64,000 nucleotides of DNA, taken from contig ML014153.1 in assembly GCA_003615045.1 (NCBI GenBank), positions 62,001-126,000 of the forward strand. Direction: 5' to 3'. The DNA comes from Caulochytrium protostelioides. Its lineage: Eukaryota > Chytridiomycota > Caulochytriomycetes > Caulochytriales > Caulochytriaceae. Below the pieces are notes generated by a model. The model had not been told where the DNA came from. It did no database searches and saw only the letters and a program-made list of their open reading frames with translations. The translations under genes were made by a program, and so were the position numbers. This document shows positions 11,462 through 20,230 of this stretch, in pieces; the first letter of the stretch is position 1; each line of letters begins with the position of its first letter.

Positions 11462-11700
11462 ATCCCGCGACGGCGACGGCGATGCCGACGGCGACGGCGA
11501 TGCCGACGGCGACGGCGACCCTCCCGCGTCCGCACCCGGCGGCCTTTCCCGCGCGGGCGCCGTCCAGCTCGGGCTCCCGACCGTTGCTGGGGCGTCGCCG
11601 TCGCGGTCGCCGTCGCGAACGCGGTCGCGGTCGCCGTCGCGGTCGCCATCGCCGTCGCCGCCGGCGCGCCGTCGCCGTCGCTGGAGGGCGGAGCCGTCGC
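11462..11700. repeat. GC-rich hexamer-based simple repeat region
   Basis: Runs of GACGGC/GATGCC (11465-11520) give way to CGTCGC/GGTCGC runs (11580-11680). These are imperfect hexamer arrays on a CGN CGN theme. Confidence 0.7.
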
Positions 11701-11824
11701 TGGAGGGCGGAGCCGTGAGCGGCGGCCGTGGTCGGCCGGAGGCCGGAGGCCGTGTGCCGCGCGAGGCGGCGGCCGCCCGCGGGGGCGCCTGCGCCGGGAT
11801 GGGGCGCCGGCGCGGACGGGGGTC

Positions 11825-11930
11825 GGCGCTCTCCGTTCGGCAGACCACGGCCGCCGCTCTCCGTTCGGCGCTCTCCGTTCGGCGCTCTCCGTTCGGCGCT
11901 TCTCGTTCGGCGCTTCTCGTTCGGCGCGCG
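11825..11930. repeat. Minisatellite, 14-bp unit (GGCGCTCTCCGTTC)
   Basis: Five or six units of GGCGCTCTCCGTTC occur, the last two changed to GGCGCTTCTCGTTC. The array is tight from about 11854 and has one outlying copy at 11825. Confidence 0.85.
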
Positions 11931-12112
11931 CCGTGCGACCGGACGGCGCTCTCCCCTTCGGCGCTTCCGGGGGTCGCGGCCTCCGCGGCGGTCGCGGTCG
12001 CGGCGGCGGTCGAGACGGCAGCGGTCGCGGCGGCAGCGACGGCCGCCGTGCGGGTCGCTCCCGCGGCGGCGGCGCGGCGTGAGGAGCGACGGCGCGCCGG
12101 GCGTCCCCGCGG

Positions 12113-12165
12113 CCGCTCGCCGGAGCCGCTCGCCGGAGCCGCTCGCCGGAGCCGCTCGCCGGAGT
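12113..12165. repeat. Minisatellite, 13-bp unit (CCGCTCGCCGGAG)
   Basis: Four near-perfect 13-bp copies of CCGCTCGCCGGAG stand in tandem. They are followed by a degenerate CCGCGTCCGCCGT repeat to about 12200. Confidence 0.85.
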
Positions 12166-12475
12166 CCGCTGTGCCGCGTCCGCCGTACCGCGTCCGCCGT
12201 GTCCATCCATCCGGCCAGTCCGCCCGCCCGCTCGCCTGCGGTCGCGCGCTCAGTCCCGGCGGCTGTCCCCGCCGAGGCCGCTCCTCCCCCTTCGCGCGCA
12301 GGGCCAGGCCACGCCCGACCGGACGGGGACAGCGGTCGGCACGCAGACCGTTCGTCCGCTCGCTGGCATCGGCAGCTCGGGCCGTCGGCAGCTCGCGCCG
12401 TCGGCGGGGACGGCGTCGGCATCGGCGGCGGCGGCGGCGGCGGCATCGGCATCGGCGTCGTGGCGGCCGCCGCGT

Positions 12476-12573
12476 TGCGAGGACGCCTTGCGAGGACGCC
12501 TTGCAGGGACGCCTTGCAGGGACGCCTTGCGAGGACCCGTGGCGAGGACCCGCGGCGAGGACCCGCGGCGAGA
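12476..12573. repeat. Minisatellite, 13-bp unit (GCGAGGACGCCTT)
   Basis: About seven tandem units begin as GCGAGGACGCCTT and vary to GCAGGGACGCCTT and GCGAGGACCCGTG/GCGAGGACCCGCG. The array lies about 300 bp upstream of the eL28 start. Confidence 0.85.
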
Positions 12574-12811
12574 GCACACTCTCCTCTTCCACCCCCAGCA
12601 ACGGCCAACCACGGCGGGCGGCGCGCCGACCCGGGCCGCGGCGGCAGTATGGGCTATTTGTCGACCCCGCAGGCCCGGCAGCGACCCACGAGGCCAGGGT
12701 CGCGTATAAGCGAGGCCTGGCGTTCCCGTGGCCAACGCGGGGGAACACAAGGAGCGCCCGCCGCGTCGTGCCGAAGCCGTGGGATGTCTCGACCTGTCCT
12801 CATCACGCTGT

Positions 12812-12878
12812 AGCCTCCCTCTCCCCCGTTCCTCCCGCTTCCCTGCACCCCCCCAACCCCCCGTCGACCACCGTCACC
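12812..12878 (+). promoter_or_regulatory. Pyrimidine-rich leader just upstream of eL28 ATG
   Basis: From about 12815 to 12875 the plus strand is almost all C and T, then runs into CACCATGG. Such C/T tracts are common around start sites of highly expressed fungal and ribosomal-protein genes. Whether it acts as a TOP-like element depends on the transcription start, which cannot be seen here. Confidence 0.4.
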
Positions 12879-13355
12879 ATGGCCTCCGCTAACGCCTCGC
12901 CCGCCCTTATCTGGAACCTCACCAAGAAGTGGAATGCGTCCCTGCGCACCCACATCGGCACGACCTTCTCCACCGAGCAGGGCAACCTCCGCAACATCCA
13001 CAGCCGCGTGTTCTCGGGCTACGCCAACCCGGCGACGCTCGCCATCTCGGCCCCCGCCGCCCCCAAGAAGGGCCAGTTCGGCCACATCCAGATTGCCACC
13101 AAGCGCCGCGTCCACAACGCCCCGGCCCGCCAGTACGCCGCCGTCGTCGCCAAGAACAAGACGATCCGCCACAACGCCCAGGCCGTCGCCCACATGCTGG
13201 AGTTCACCGCCCCGCACCTCATCGAGGCCGCCCAGGCCCGCGTCTCCCAGCTCGCCCTGACCCACCGCCGCCGCGCCATCCGCATCCACAAGGCCCAGGT
13301 CCAGGCCGCCAAGGCCAAGGCCCGCAAGGCCCGCGTCGCCGCCCGCCAGGCCTAA
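12879..13355 (+). CDS. RPL28: 60S ribosomal protein L28 (eL28), 158 aa
   Basis: This is a structural component of the large cytosolic ribosomal subunit. The protein begins MASANASPALIWNLTKKWN, matching the eL28 pattern of an early W and a basic segment (human: W near residue 7, RNCSSFLIKR). FSTEQGNLRNIHSRVFSG follows, the counterpart of the STEPNNLKxxNSFRYNG core. A central IATKRR and a basic helical C-terminus rich in Ala/Arg/Lys complete it. Length (158) is slightly above the 137 of human because of an Ala/Lys-rich tail. The ATG at 12879 has a strong CACCATGG context and directly precedes the conserved region. The frame is open for another 388 codons upstream only because of GC-rich repeats, so that extension is not believed. 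No intron interrupts it, which is mildly unusual for a ribosomal protein gene in intron-bearing fungi. Confidence 0.88.
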   Translation: MASANASPALIWNLTKKWNASLRTHIGTTFSTEQGNLRNIHSRVFSGYANPATLAISAPAAPKKGQFGHIQIATKRRVHNAPARQYAAVVAKNKTIRHNAQAVAHMLEFTAPHLIEAAQARVSQLALTHRRRAIRIHKAQVQAAKAKARKARVAARQA

Positions 13356-14051
13356 GCGGGGAGACTCGCCCGCCTCCGCGCAGGGGCCGCGCGGCCCTCG
13401 CGCGGCCTCCCTCGGGGCGCTCGCGCCGCTGCCGCTGCCGCTGCCGCTGCCGCTGCCGCTGCCGCTGCCGTCGTCGGCACGCGCGTCCCCGTCGTCCCGG
13501 CGTGCGTGCGCCGCGGCTCGCGGTCGCTCATGGCCGCCTGACGCGGGCGCGCCGCGCCGTCGCTCGCTCCAAAGCGCGCGGCGATGCGCGGCGACGCGCG
13601 GCGACGCGCGGCACGCCGTCGCCGGGGATCCGCGAGGCCGCCGGCCGTTGTCCCGCTCCTGCGCGGCGGCGCCGGCCTGCGCGCCTCCCTTCCGGAGGCG
13701 ACGGGGTCCGCGGTCGGCCGCGACCGGCACGCGTCCCGGGCACGCCCCGCGAGGACCGCCGATCACGCCCGATCGCGGCCTCCGCCGCTCGAGTCGCTCC
13801 CCTGGCGCTCGCCTCCCTCCTCTCTCTCCTCTCTATCGTAATATGTGTGTGTGTGTTTTTCTATCTTCTCCGTGGGGGAGGTCCTTGGGGCCGTGAGGCC
13901 GTTCGACGGCCGCGGGTCCCTGTCCCGCATCCGTCAGGCTCGCTGTCCGACGCGGGGCGATCGTCCGGATCCGTTCTCGCGGATCGGCACGGCGCTGAGC
14001 GCGGCTCGATCCGTCCCGTTCCACGATCGTCCTACTGAGCGGGCGACACGT
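13356..14051. other. 3' spacer between eL28 and INTS9 genes
   Basis: This is the convergent 3' region. A (CCGCTG)n run occupies about 13425-13470. A pyrimidine tract followed by (GT)n lies at 13815-13860, after which composition becomes normal. No gene is seen. Confidence 0.6.
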
Positions 14052-14219
14052 TCACGGCGTCCACCCCGTTTCGGTGCTGAGGATGACCTGGATGGCGGCG
14101 AGCGTCGCGACGTCGTCGCAGTCGAGCCGGACGCGGCCGCCGCGCCGCACGCGCACCGCGAAGCCCGCGCCCCGGATCCAGAACTCGCGGCCGTCCGGCC
14201 GGCCGCGCGCCCCCCACCG

Positions 14220-14270
<51 letters not shown>

Positions 14271-16616
14271 CCGGGCGTCGTCGTCCGACAGGTCCGGCCC
14301 GAGCGCGCCGTCGGCGTCGTCCGCGCCTTTCGCGACCGGCGCCCACGCCGTCTCGAGCGGCGTCGACGAGACCTCGGCGAGCCGCGCCGCCAGGCGGGCG
14401 AGCGTGACCGGGCGCCGCCGGTCGCGGCCGTCGGGGTCGGGGTCGGGGTCGGAGTCGGGGCCGGCGCGCACGGGCACGGGCGGCCGCTCCGCGCGGAGGA
14501 TCGCGAGCGGCCGCGCGTCCCGCGCCTCCAGGACGCCGTGGACCGTCAGGCCCGAGAGGTCGTGGTCGTCCAGCAGCAGCAGCCCGCTCGCCGCCGCGGC
14601 CGTCAGGTGGCCCGGGACGTGCAGGGGCCGCAGGTCGACGGTGGTCGCGTGGCTGGGCGTCGGCACGTCCGCGGGGGCCCACGCGCGCGCCGCGAGGGCG
14701 GCGGCGTCGGCGGCGGCGGCATCGGCGGCGGCGTCCGGCCCGCTCCCCGGCGCGGCAGCGAGCTGCGGGTCGGTGGCCGCGAGGTCGACGCGGGCGTCCG
14801 GGTGCGCGGGCGGGACCGTGACGAGCTGGCAGGCCGGGCCGGCGGCGAGCGCCAAGGCGCGGGTCTCGCCCTCGCTGAGGCGGACGTCGGCGGGGATGCG
14901 GACGACCTGGAAGTGGGGCGTGAGGCGGCGGCGGCGACGGCGCGCCGACCCCGTCGCGCCGGACCCGGCGGGGGCCAGCGGCGTGCCGTCGATCGCGGCT
15001 GCGACGAACCCGTCCGGCAGCGGCGCCGCCGCATGCTCGGGCTCGGTGAGGATCAGGGTCAGCGGGAGCTGCCGCTGCCGGTGGAACGCAATCACGTCGT
15101 CCACGGGGCCCTGGCGCAGGTTGGGGTGGCCGAGCATCGCGACGAGCGGGAGCCGCTTGGCCCCGAGCTGGATCGCGTCGCGGGCAGCGGCCTCGTGCGC
15201 GGCCAGCAGCGCCGCAGCGTCCGGGTGGATCTGGAGGCGGCCGTGCTTCATCAGCTCGGTATGCACCATCGGCGCCTTGGTGTCCCACACGCGGGCCTGC
15301 ATCACCGCCGACGCCCACTCCATATACGTGGCGGCCAGGCTGATGGCCCGCGCGGCGCGCGGCGAGACCACGCGGACCGGCGCCATCTGGCCGCCGAGGA
15401 GGTCCCCGAGCGCCGACGAATGGGTCAGCGAGAGCAGGCGGACGACCATCTCGATGATGTCGAAGGTGCGGCCGGCGAGGTGGACCGGGAAGAGGACGTT
15501 CGCGCCGCGGAGCACGGCGGCGTGCACCGCCGCGGTGAGGAAGGCGATGGCGGTGCGGAATTCGCCGCCCATCAGGGCCGGGCCGGCCGGGCTCGTGGCG
15601 AGCATGAGCGCCGCGCGGCCGAAGGCCCGCGTGTCCAGCGTCGCCGAGTGGCGCGCCAGCGTCTGTGTCGCATGCCCCAGCACGACGATGTCGTCGCCGT
15701 CGGGCGGATGCAGGATCCACGTGGCGGCGCCGTACGCGTACCCGGAGCTCACGGCGCGCACGTGGAGCGTCGCGGCCAGCGGCTGGGGCTCGTTGAAGTG
15801 CACGAGCGAGATGCGTGCCATCGCCGCGTCGATCTCGTGCGGCGTCATGAGCGGCAGCCGCTGCCCCGTGAGGCCGTGGCGCACCGTCGCATGGGAGTGC
15901 ATCGCCGTGTCGGCCCATTCGAGCAGATGCAGATGGCCGAGCTCAGCGGTCGGGGCTGTCGCAAAGATGGGGCCCTGGAACCCCGAGTGGGCGAGGATGT
16001 ATGGCAGCGCCGTGAAGCTGTGCATGTGGGACAGCAGGATCGCGTCGATCTGCGCGAGGTCCAGGTGGGAAGGCATCGGCAGGGTCCAGCACGCGCGGGG
16101 CGGTGGTCGATAGGATGTATCCAGGGCCGTGGCGCGCCCGTCCCCATCGTCCCCATCGTCGTCAGGGTCGTCAGGGTCGCTGGGGATCGTGGCATCCGCC
16201 TCCTCCTCGTCCGCCTCCTCCTCGTCCGCATCATCATCGTCATACGCATCGTCATCGTCGAGATCGTCCATGTCATCGATGCCATGGATGTTGTCCGGAC
16301 CGTCAATGCCGTCAGTGCTCATGTCACTCTCGATGCGGTACGCGCTGCTGGCGCCGCGGCCGCGGCCGCCAGCCAACGATGTGGCAGAGGCTGGTCTTGG
16401 TGCTGGTGGCCGCTTGGCTGATCGCTTGAGGAGGGCGGCCGCGGCAGACGAGGAAGGCCGGTGGTGGTGGAGCTGCGCGCGCTGCTGCAGCGCCGTTTGG
16501 GCGACGTCGACCAGCGACGTGGGGAGCAGACAGCCGTCGACGAGCAGCACGTGGTTCTGCGTCTTGATCAGCACATAGGGCAGCCGTAGGCTGCCGAGCG
16601 ACCAGACGTGCACCAT
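14052..16616 (-). CDS. INTS9: Integrator complex subunit 9 (INTS9), 854 aa
   Basis: INTS9 is the catalytically inactive metallo-beta-lactamase/beta-CASP partner of INTS11 in the Integrator endonuclease module, which processes snRNA 3' ends and terminates paused transcription in the nucleus. The N-terminus (LGSLRLPYVLI, then VLLVDGC) matches the first strands of the family. DLAQIDAILLSHMHSFTALPYI near 190-210 matches INTS9's ISNYHCMMALPYI, and the zinc-binding HxHxDH motif is lost, as expected for INTS9. ATAPTAELG and SSGYAYGAATWIL (about 290) follow, then a beta-CASP region with GHPNLRQGPVDDVI and LILTEPEH. The C-terminal domain ends with a DGREFWIRGAG/VRLDCDD motif that aligns with human INTS9's last 50 residues. 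Low-complexity inserts include a very acidic Asp/Glu block near 95-185 and an (Asp-Ala)n run near 780-795 encoded by a GTCGGC repeat. These explain the length (human 658). CPSF100/Cft2 is the main alternative, but the motif order fits INTS9 better. Confidence 0.85.
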
Positions 16617-17398
16617 CGTGGCGATTCGGGCGCCGACGCGACGGCCGCAGAACGCCGCTCAGCGCAGGCTCCGATGCGTGCGGTCGCCGCTGCGACGTGC
16701 GGATGCGTCACTCTCAGAAGATCCGCGGTGGCGGATGCCTGGCGTTGGCGGCGTCGGGGTGTTCTTCTCCGGTCCATGTAACGCCGCCGATGGGATGCAG
16801 GATCGCAAGATTAGGAATCTCGTTGACGTATGACGCCGATGATCGCGGCATCTCGACCACGCCCGCCAGCCTGCGCACGGTCAGAGCGGCGTTGGGATTG
16901 GCATGGGGTTTCTTGTCTGGCAGCGGACCCCGAATGCTGCGTCCATGGCTCGTCCGCCGCATGGACCGCCGTGTGCGGACGAGGGTCGGAGCTGACGCGC
17001 CCAGGGTCGAGCCGACGCCGCCTCCGCTACCGCCACCGCCACTGCCACCCTCGCGTCCGGTCGAGCCCGCCACATCTCCCCAACAGCTCGCTGGGGCCCT
17101 GGCCCGCCGCGCCACCACGGCGGCGACAGGCGCGGCCCACAAGACCACCTGCGATCGGCAGAGCGATCGTTTCGATGGCCCGAGCCCTACGAAGGTGCGA
17201 CGGGATGCTCCACGCATGGAGCAAGGCCCGTGCTCACACGGTCAGTGATGTAGCGGTGGCCAGGGGCACGAGGATGTATACGGAAAAAGATGCTTGATGT
17301 TAAGTCATGGGTTGATGGGGGGGTATCTGTTGGGGGTATCTTGATTCGACTGGCACAGCACCGGATGATGGTCCGCGAACGATGCGCACGAGGGAATG
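16617..17398. other. Spacer between INTS9 and oxidase genes
   Basis: The spacer is the 5' flank of INTS9 and the 3' flank of the oxidase gene; both are on the minus strand. I see no gene and no strong core-promoter motif. Confidence 0.5.
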
Positions 17399-19324
17399 CT
17401 AGAGCATCGATGCGACCAGCCACGACGCCATCCAGGCCGCACTGGCCATCCCGGCGGCCCACGACGTCCATGGCGCGACGGCGGGCAGCGCGCGTTCGGA
17501 GAGGCTCCCGGAGGCCTGGCGCGCGGCGGTCGAGCTTGCCGCGGCACGGCCAAACAGGATGGGCCGCGCCGAGCCCGGAACGCCCGCGGCATTCAGCAAG
17601 AAGATGTGCCAGCGGCCCGGCGGCGCCCGACGGCCGTCGCGCGGCGCCACAACGTCCAGCTGCCGGCCTGCCCGCCGGCGGACCACCAGCTCGACAAGCC
17701 GCTGGTCCGTGTTGAGCCCGTGCGTGACCGAGGTATACCGCAGCGCGACGACGCGCTCGACGGCGTCGGCGGGCAGGGACGCGGTGACGGTAAAGACGTC
17801 GCCGTAGGCCGCGCGGTCGGGCACGTGCGCCACGTGGGCGCGGGTGGCCTCGTCGACGCCGTGCATGTAGGGCGGCGTGAAGCGCTCAATGATGTGGCCG
17901 AAAGGCAGGGTGCAGACGTCCTCGCCCGTCGGCGCGCCGTCCGACGGGTCCATGTCCAGCGGCACGCCCCAGCACTCGGTGCGCTGGTTGACGTAGTCGA
18001 CATAGTTCTGCATCTCAGAGCCCATGGTCAGCACGTGGCCGGACTGGGTCAGCAGCGCGCTCGCGTGGTAGAGACGGGCCTCGGACGCCGCGGCGGGCAG
18101 CAGGGTGTGCGTGTCAGTGTCGGGGTCGTACAAATCCGGCCGGAAGACAGGGTCCTGCGCATACTGGACTTGTCCGCCGTTGCCGCCGCCGACGCCCCGC
18201 GCGACGCCGTTGACATAGAGCACCTGCCCTGTCGGCAGCAGCACCGAGTCCGGCATCAGCCGCGCCGTCGCGAGGTCGGCCACGCGCTTCCATGTGGCGT
18301 TGGGATCGTCCGGCGTGATTTGGAAGCAGTGGGCGGAGGCCGCTTGCTCAACGAGGGGCTTATACCCGGCAGACGTGTCGACGCCCTGGTCGCTGAGTTC
18401 GGACCCGCCGCAGATCTGGATGGTCATCGTCCAGTTGTTCTCGATCGTCATGGGCAGCACGACGGCCGTCGCGGTATGTGGGTACGTCATGGGTGCCTGG
18501 TCAACGTCCTGCGGCAGATCCGGAATGCGGTCGTCGACCATGTCGGTCTCCGGGTCAATCAGTACGGTGCGGTTGCTGGCAAACACAAAGACCTCGTTGC
18601 TTTCGGCGAGCTGGAAGACGAACGGGTAGAGGTTGTGCGGGAAGGCCCAGGCGAGCAGATCCAGGGGGCGCGGCCAGGTCCCGCCCGTCTTGGGCGGAAA
18701 ATATTCATACGTCGGGTTGTCCACATGGTCAAGCGACCCGAAATCAAGATTCGCCAACGTGCCGCCGACAATGATGGCCGTGCCGTCGTGCAGCGTGGTG
18801 ACCGTCGGATACCACCGATTGGTCGACATCTCCCGCTGGTCTTCCCACATGCCTTTCCGGCAGATGCCGACCGCGACGGCATCGGCCTCGCAGGGATGGT
18901 AGCGGCGAACACCCTTCCGGCCATCATAGAGAAAGGGAATCCCGTCCGCCTCGAGAGAGCGGGCATCGCCGCCCGCCACGAGGACGGTGCCGTCGGCGAG
19001 CTGGGCATGGCCCCCGCAGAAGGCGTTCTTGTGAACGGGGTTGATTTGGAAGGGCTGGTCTGGCCGGGAAATGTCGATCTCGACGGCCGTCTCGCCCATC
19101 GTGTTGAGGTTGATACCATAGGGGCGCTCCTGGGGCCGCTCAATGCAGACGAGCCGGTCGTTGGGCAGCAGCAGGCTGTGGATGCAGGTCACGCCGGTGT
19201 TGCTGTTCCATGTCTCCCACCGGCCGGGCGCGCCGCCCTCGATGGCGGAGAGACCGCTCGCCACCATGAGCAGGGCGGCGGCACGGCCTCGCCGTGAAAG
19301 GGGCTGCCAGGAAGGGGCCCGCAT
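17399..19324 (-). CDS. Secreted glyoxal/galactose oxidase-like copper radical oxidase, 641 aa
   Basis: Copper radical oxidases oxidise aldehydes or alcohols with O2 to make H2O2 outside the cell; fungal glyoxal oxidases feed peroxidases or cell-wall cross-linking. The start ATG at 19324 gives a basic n-region and a hydrophobic stretch typical of a signal peptide; an in-frame ATG at 19363 would add 13 residues. Kelch-like beta-propeller repeats (e.g. DGTVLVAGGD) carry the active-site pattern. The Cys in FCGGH (about 102) would form the Cys-Tyr cofactor with the axial region, and Tyr in NRWYPT (about 170) is present. RLYHASALL (about 419) gives the Tyr-His copper ligands and THGLN (about 535) the second His. 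A DUF1929-type C-terminal domain follows. The last 25 residues are Ala/Trp-rich and hydrophobic, suggesting GPI anchoring. Several N-glycosylation sites are present. Glyoxal oxidase is favoured over galactose oxidase because the N-terminal carbohydrate-binding domain is absent. The substrate cannot be told. Confidence 0.87.
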   Translation of the reverse strand: MRAPSWQPLSRRGRAAALLMVASGLSAIEGGAPGRWETWNSNTGVTCIHSLLLPNDRLVCIERPQERPYGINLNTMGETAVEIDISRPDQPFQINPVHKNAFCGGHAQLADGTVLVAGGDARSLEADGIPFLYDGRKGVRRYHPCEADAVAVGICRKGMWEDQREMSTNRWYPTVTTLHDGTAIIVGGTLANLDFGSLDHVDNPTYEYFPPKTGGTWPRPLDLLAWAFPHNLYPFVFQLAESNEVFVFASNRTVLIDPETDMVDDRIPDLPQDVDQAPMTYPHTATAVVLPMTIENNWTMTIQICGGSELSDQGVDTSAGYKPLVEQAASAHCFQITPDDPNATWKRVADLATARLMPDSVLLPTGQVLYVNGVARGVGGGNGGQVQYAQDPVFRPDLYDPDTDTHTLLPAAASEARLYHASALLTQSGHVLTMGSEMQNYVDYVNQRTECWGVPLDMDPSDGAPTGEDVCTLPFGHIIERFTPPYMHGVDEATRAHVAHVPDRAAYGDVFTVTASLPADAVERVVALRYTSVTHGLNTDQRLVELVVRRRAGRQLDVVAPRDGRRAPPGRWHIFLLNAAGVPGSARPILFGRAAASSTAARQASGSLSERALPAVAPWTSWAAGMASAAWMASWLVASML

Positions 19325-20230
19325 GCTCGTTGGATGTGCTGGGCAGCAATCACTAAAGGGCAATACGCCCGATCTCGAGGATGGGGAACGTTGGAAGTGG
19401 GGGTATCAAGAGGGCAGCGTAAACGCAAGGCTCTCACAAGGCATCTAGGGAAAGGATCGGCGGAGGGCGTCGTGGTTCACTTACACGACCCGCAGGGGCG
19501 TCTACCACCGAGAAATAGGCCGCATGGAACCAGAGGACTGCGGCGATTCGATTGCTGACGCGAGTCCAGATGGGATGGTGGCCGCTGCATCGCACCCCTT
19601 GCCCAAGATCGCCCGCCACCCTCGCGATGGCCTTCCCGAAGCCGGACATGCTGCATCGGACCCCGCCGTTGGGATTTCTGGGCGCCTTCCCTCTTGGTCT
19701 CGGTATGGCGATGTCTTCGGGGATCCTCATGCACGAACATTCTGACAGCGGATACCAGCATCCTGCTTCGGTCTGCCATCTCCGCTCATCCTAAACTCCG
19801 CTGACCGCGGGAAGCGGTCCCGACGGCGGTAAGCCCTGGAATGCTCACGACTCGCGGACGAGCAGGAGGCCCATCGCCCAGCGCCGCTTGGCCAGGAAGC
19901 GAGAGCCGGGGCGTGCACCGACCGGCCCTCCGGCCCGGTCTCGCCGCGGCAGGCCACAGGGCGCGCGGGGCGCCAGCCCACGCCGCGCGGTGATCCGCCC
20001 TTATAGGCGCTTGGCCCACGCGGCGCCCATGCGCGGTACTTGCGCCGCCGCCGTCATGCCGTCGGCGGAGCGAAGCCCCAAAAGCGGATCCCCGCGTCGC
20101 GACCGCGGCCATGGAAGATGGGGTCGACGGCTGACGCGATCTGCCGTCCTTCTGCCGTCACTGACGCCGTCGCCGTCGCCGCCGTCGTCGCCACCGCCGC
20201 CGCCGCTCCTGCCGCGCGTCTGTCGGCACC
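19325..20230. other. Divergent promoter region between oxidase and CaMKK genes
   Basis: This 0.9-kb spacer serves both divergent genes. A 55-codon ORF at 19627 with one hydrophobic stretch was considered and not accepted. No TATA box is obvious. Confidence 0.5.

Larger units (their letters stand above)
8814..12878. other. Long spacer with minisatellites, no supported gene
   Basis: This 4-kb stretch contains no ORF with recognisable protein features. Predicted peptides are Arg/Pro/Ala-rich on all frames. It contains several distinct short tandem arrays, listed separately at 9541, 11462, 11825, 12113 and 12476. The right end is the promoter and leader of the eL28 gene. Confidence 0.6.

Noticed and set aside
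11715..12878. 388-codon N-terminal extension of eL28
   Set aside because: The frame is open only across minisatellites and GC-rich sequence. The ATG at 12879 with CACCATGG context begins the conserved protein.
13845..16421. 858-codon ORF on the plus strand
   Set aside because: It lies antisense to INTS9, is Arg/Gly/Ala-rich, and has no domain. It results from GC-biased third positions. The same applies to the 628-codon minus-strand frame at 14032-15918.
17396..19297. 633-codon plus-strand ORF
   Set aside because: It is the reverse-strand shadow of the copper radical oxidase, which has clear catalytic motifs.
19627..19794. 55-codon ORF with one hydrophobic stretch in the oxidase/CaMKK promoter
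   Set aside because: It resembles a small mitochondrial membrane protein in composition only; no family pattern fits and the region is a divergent promoter.
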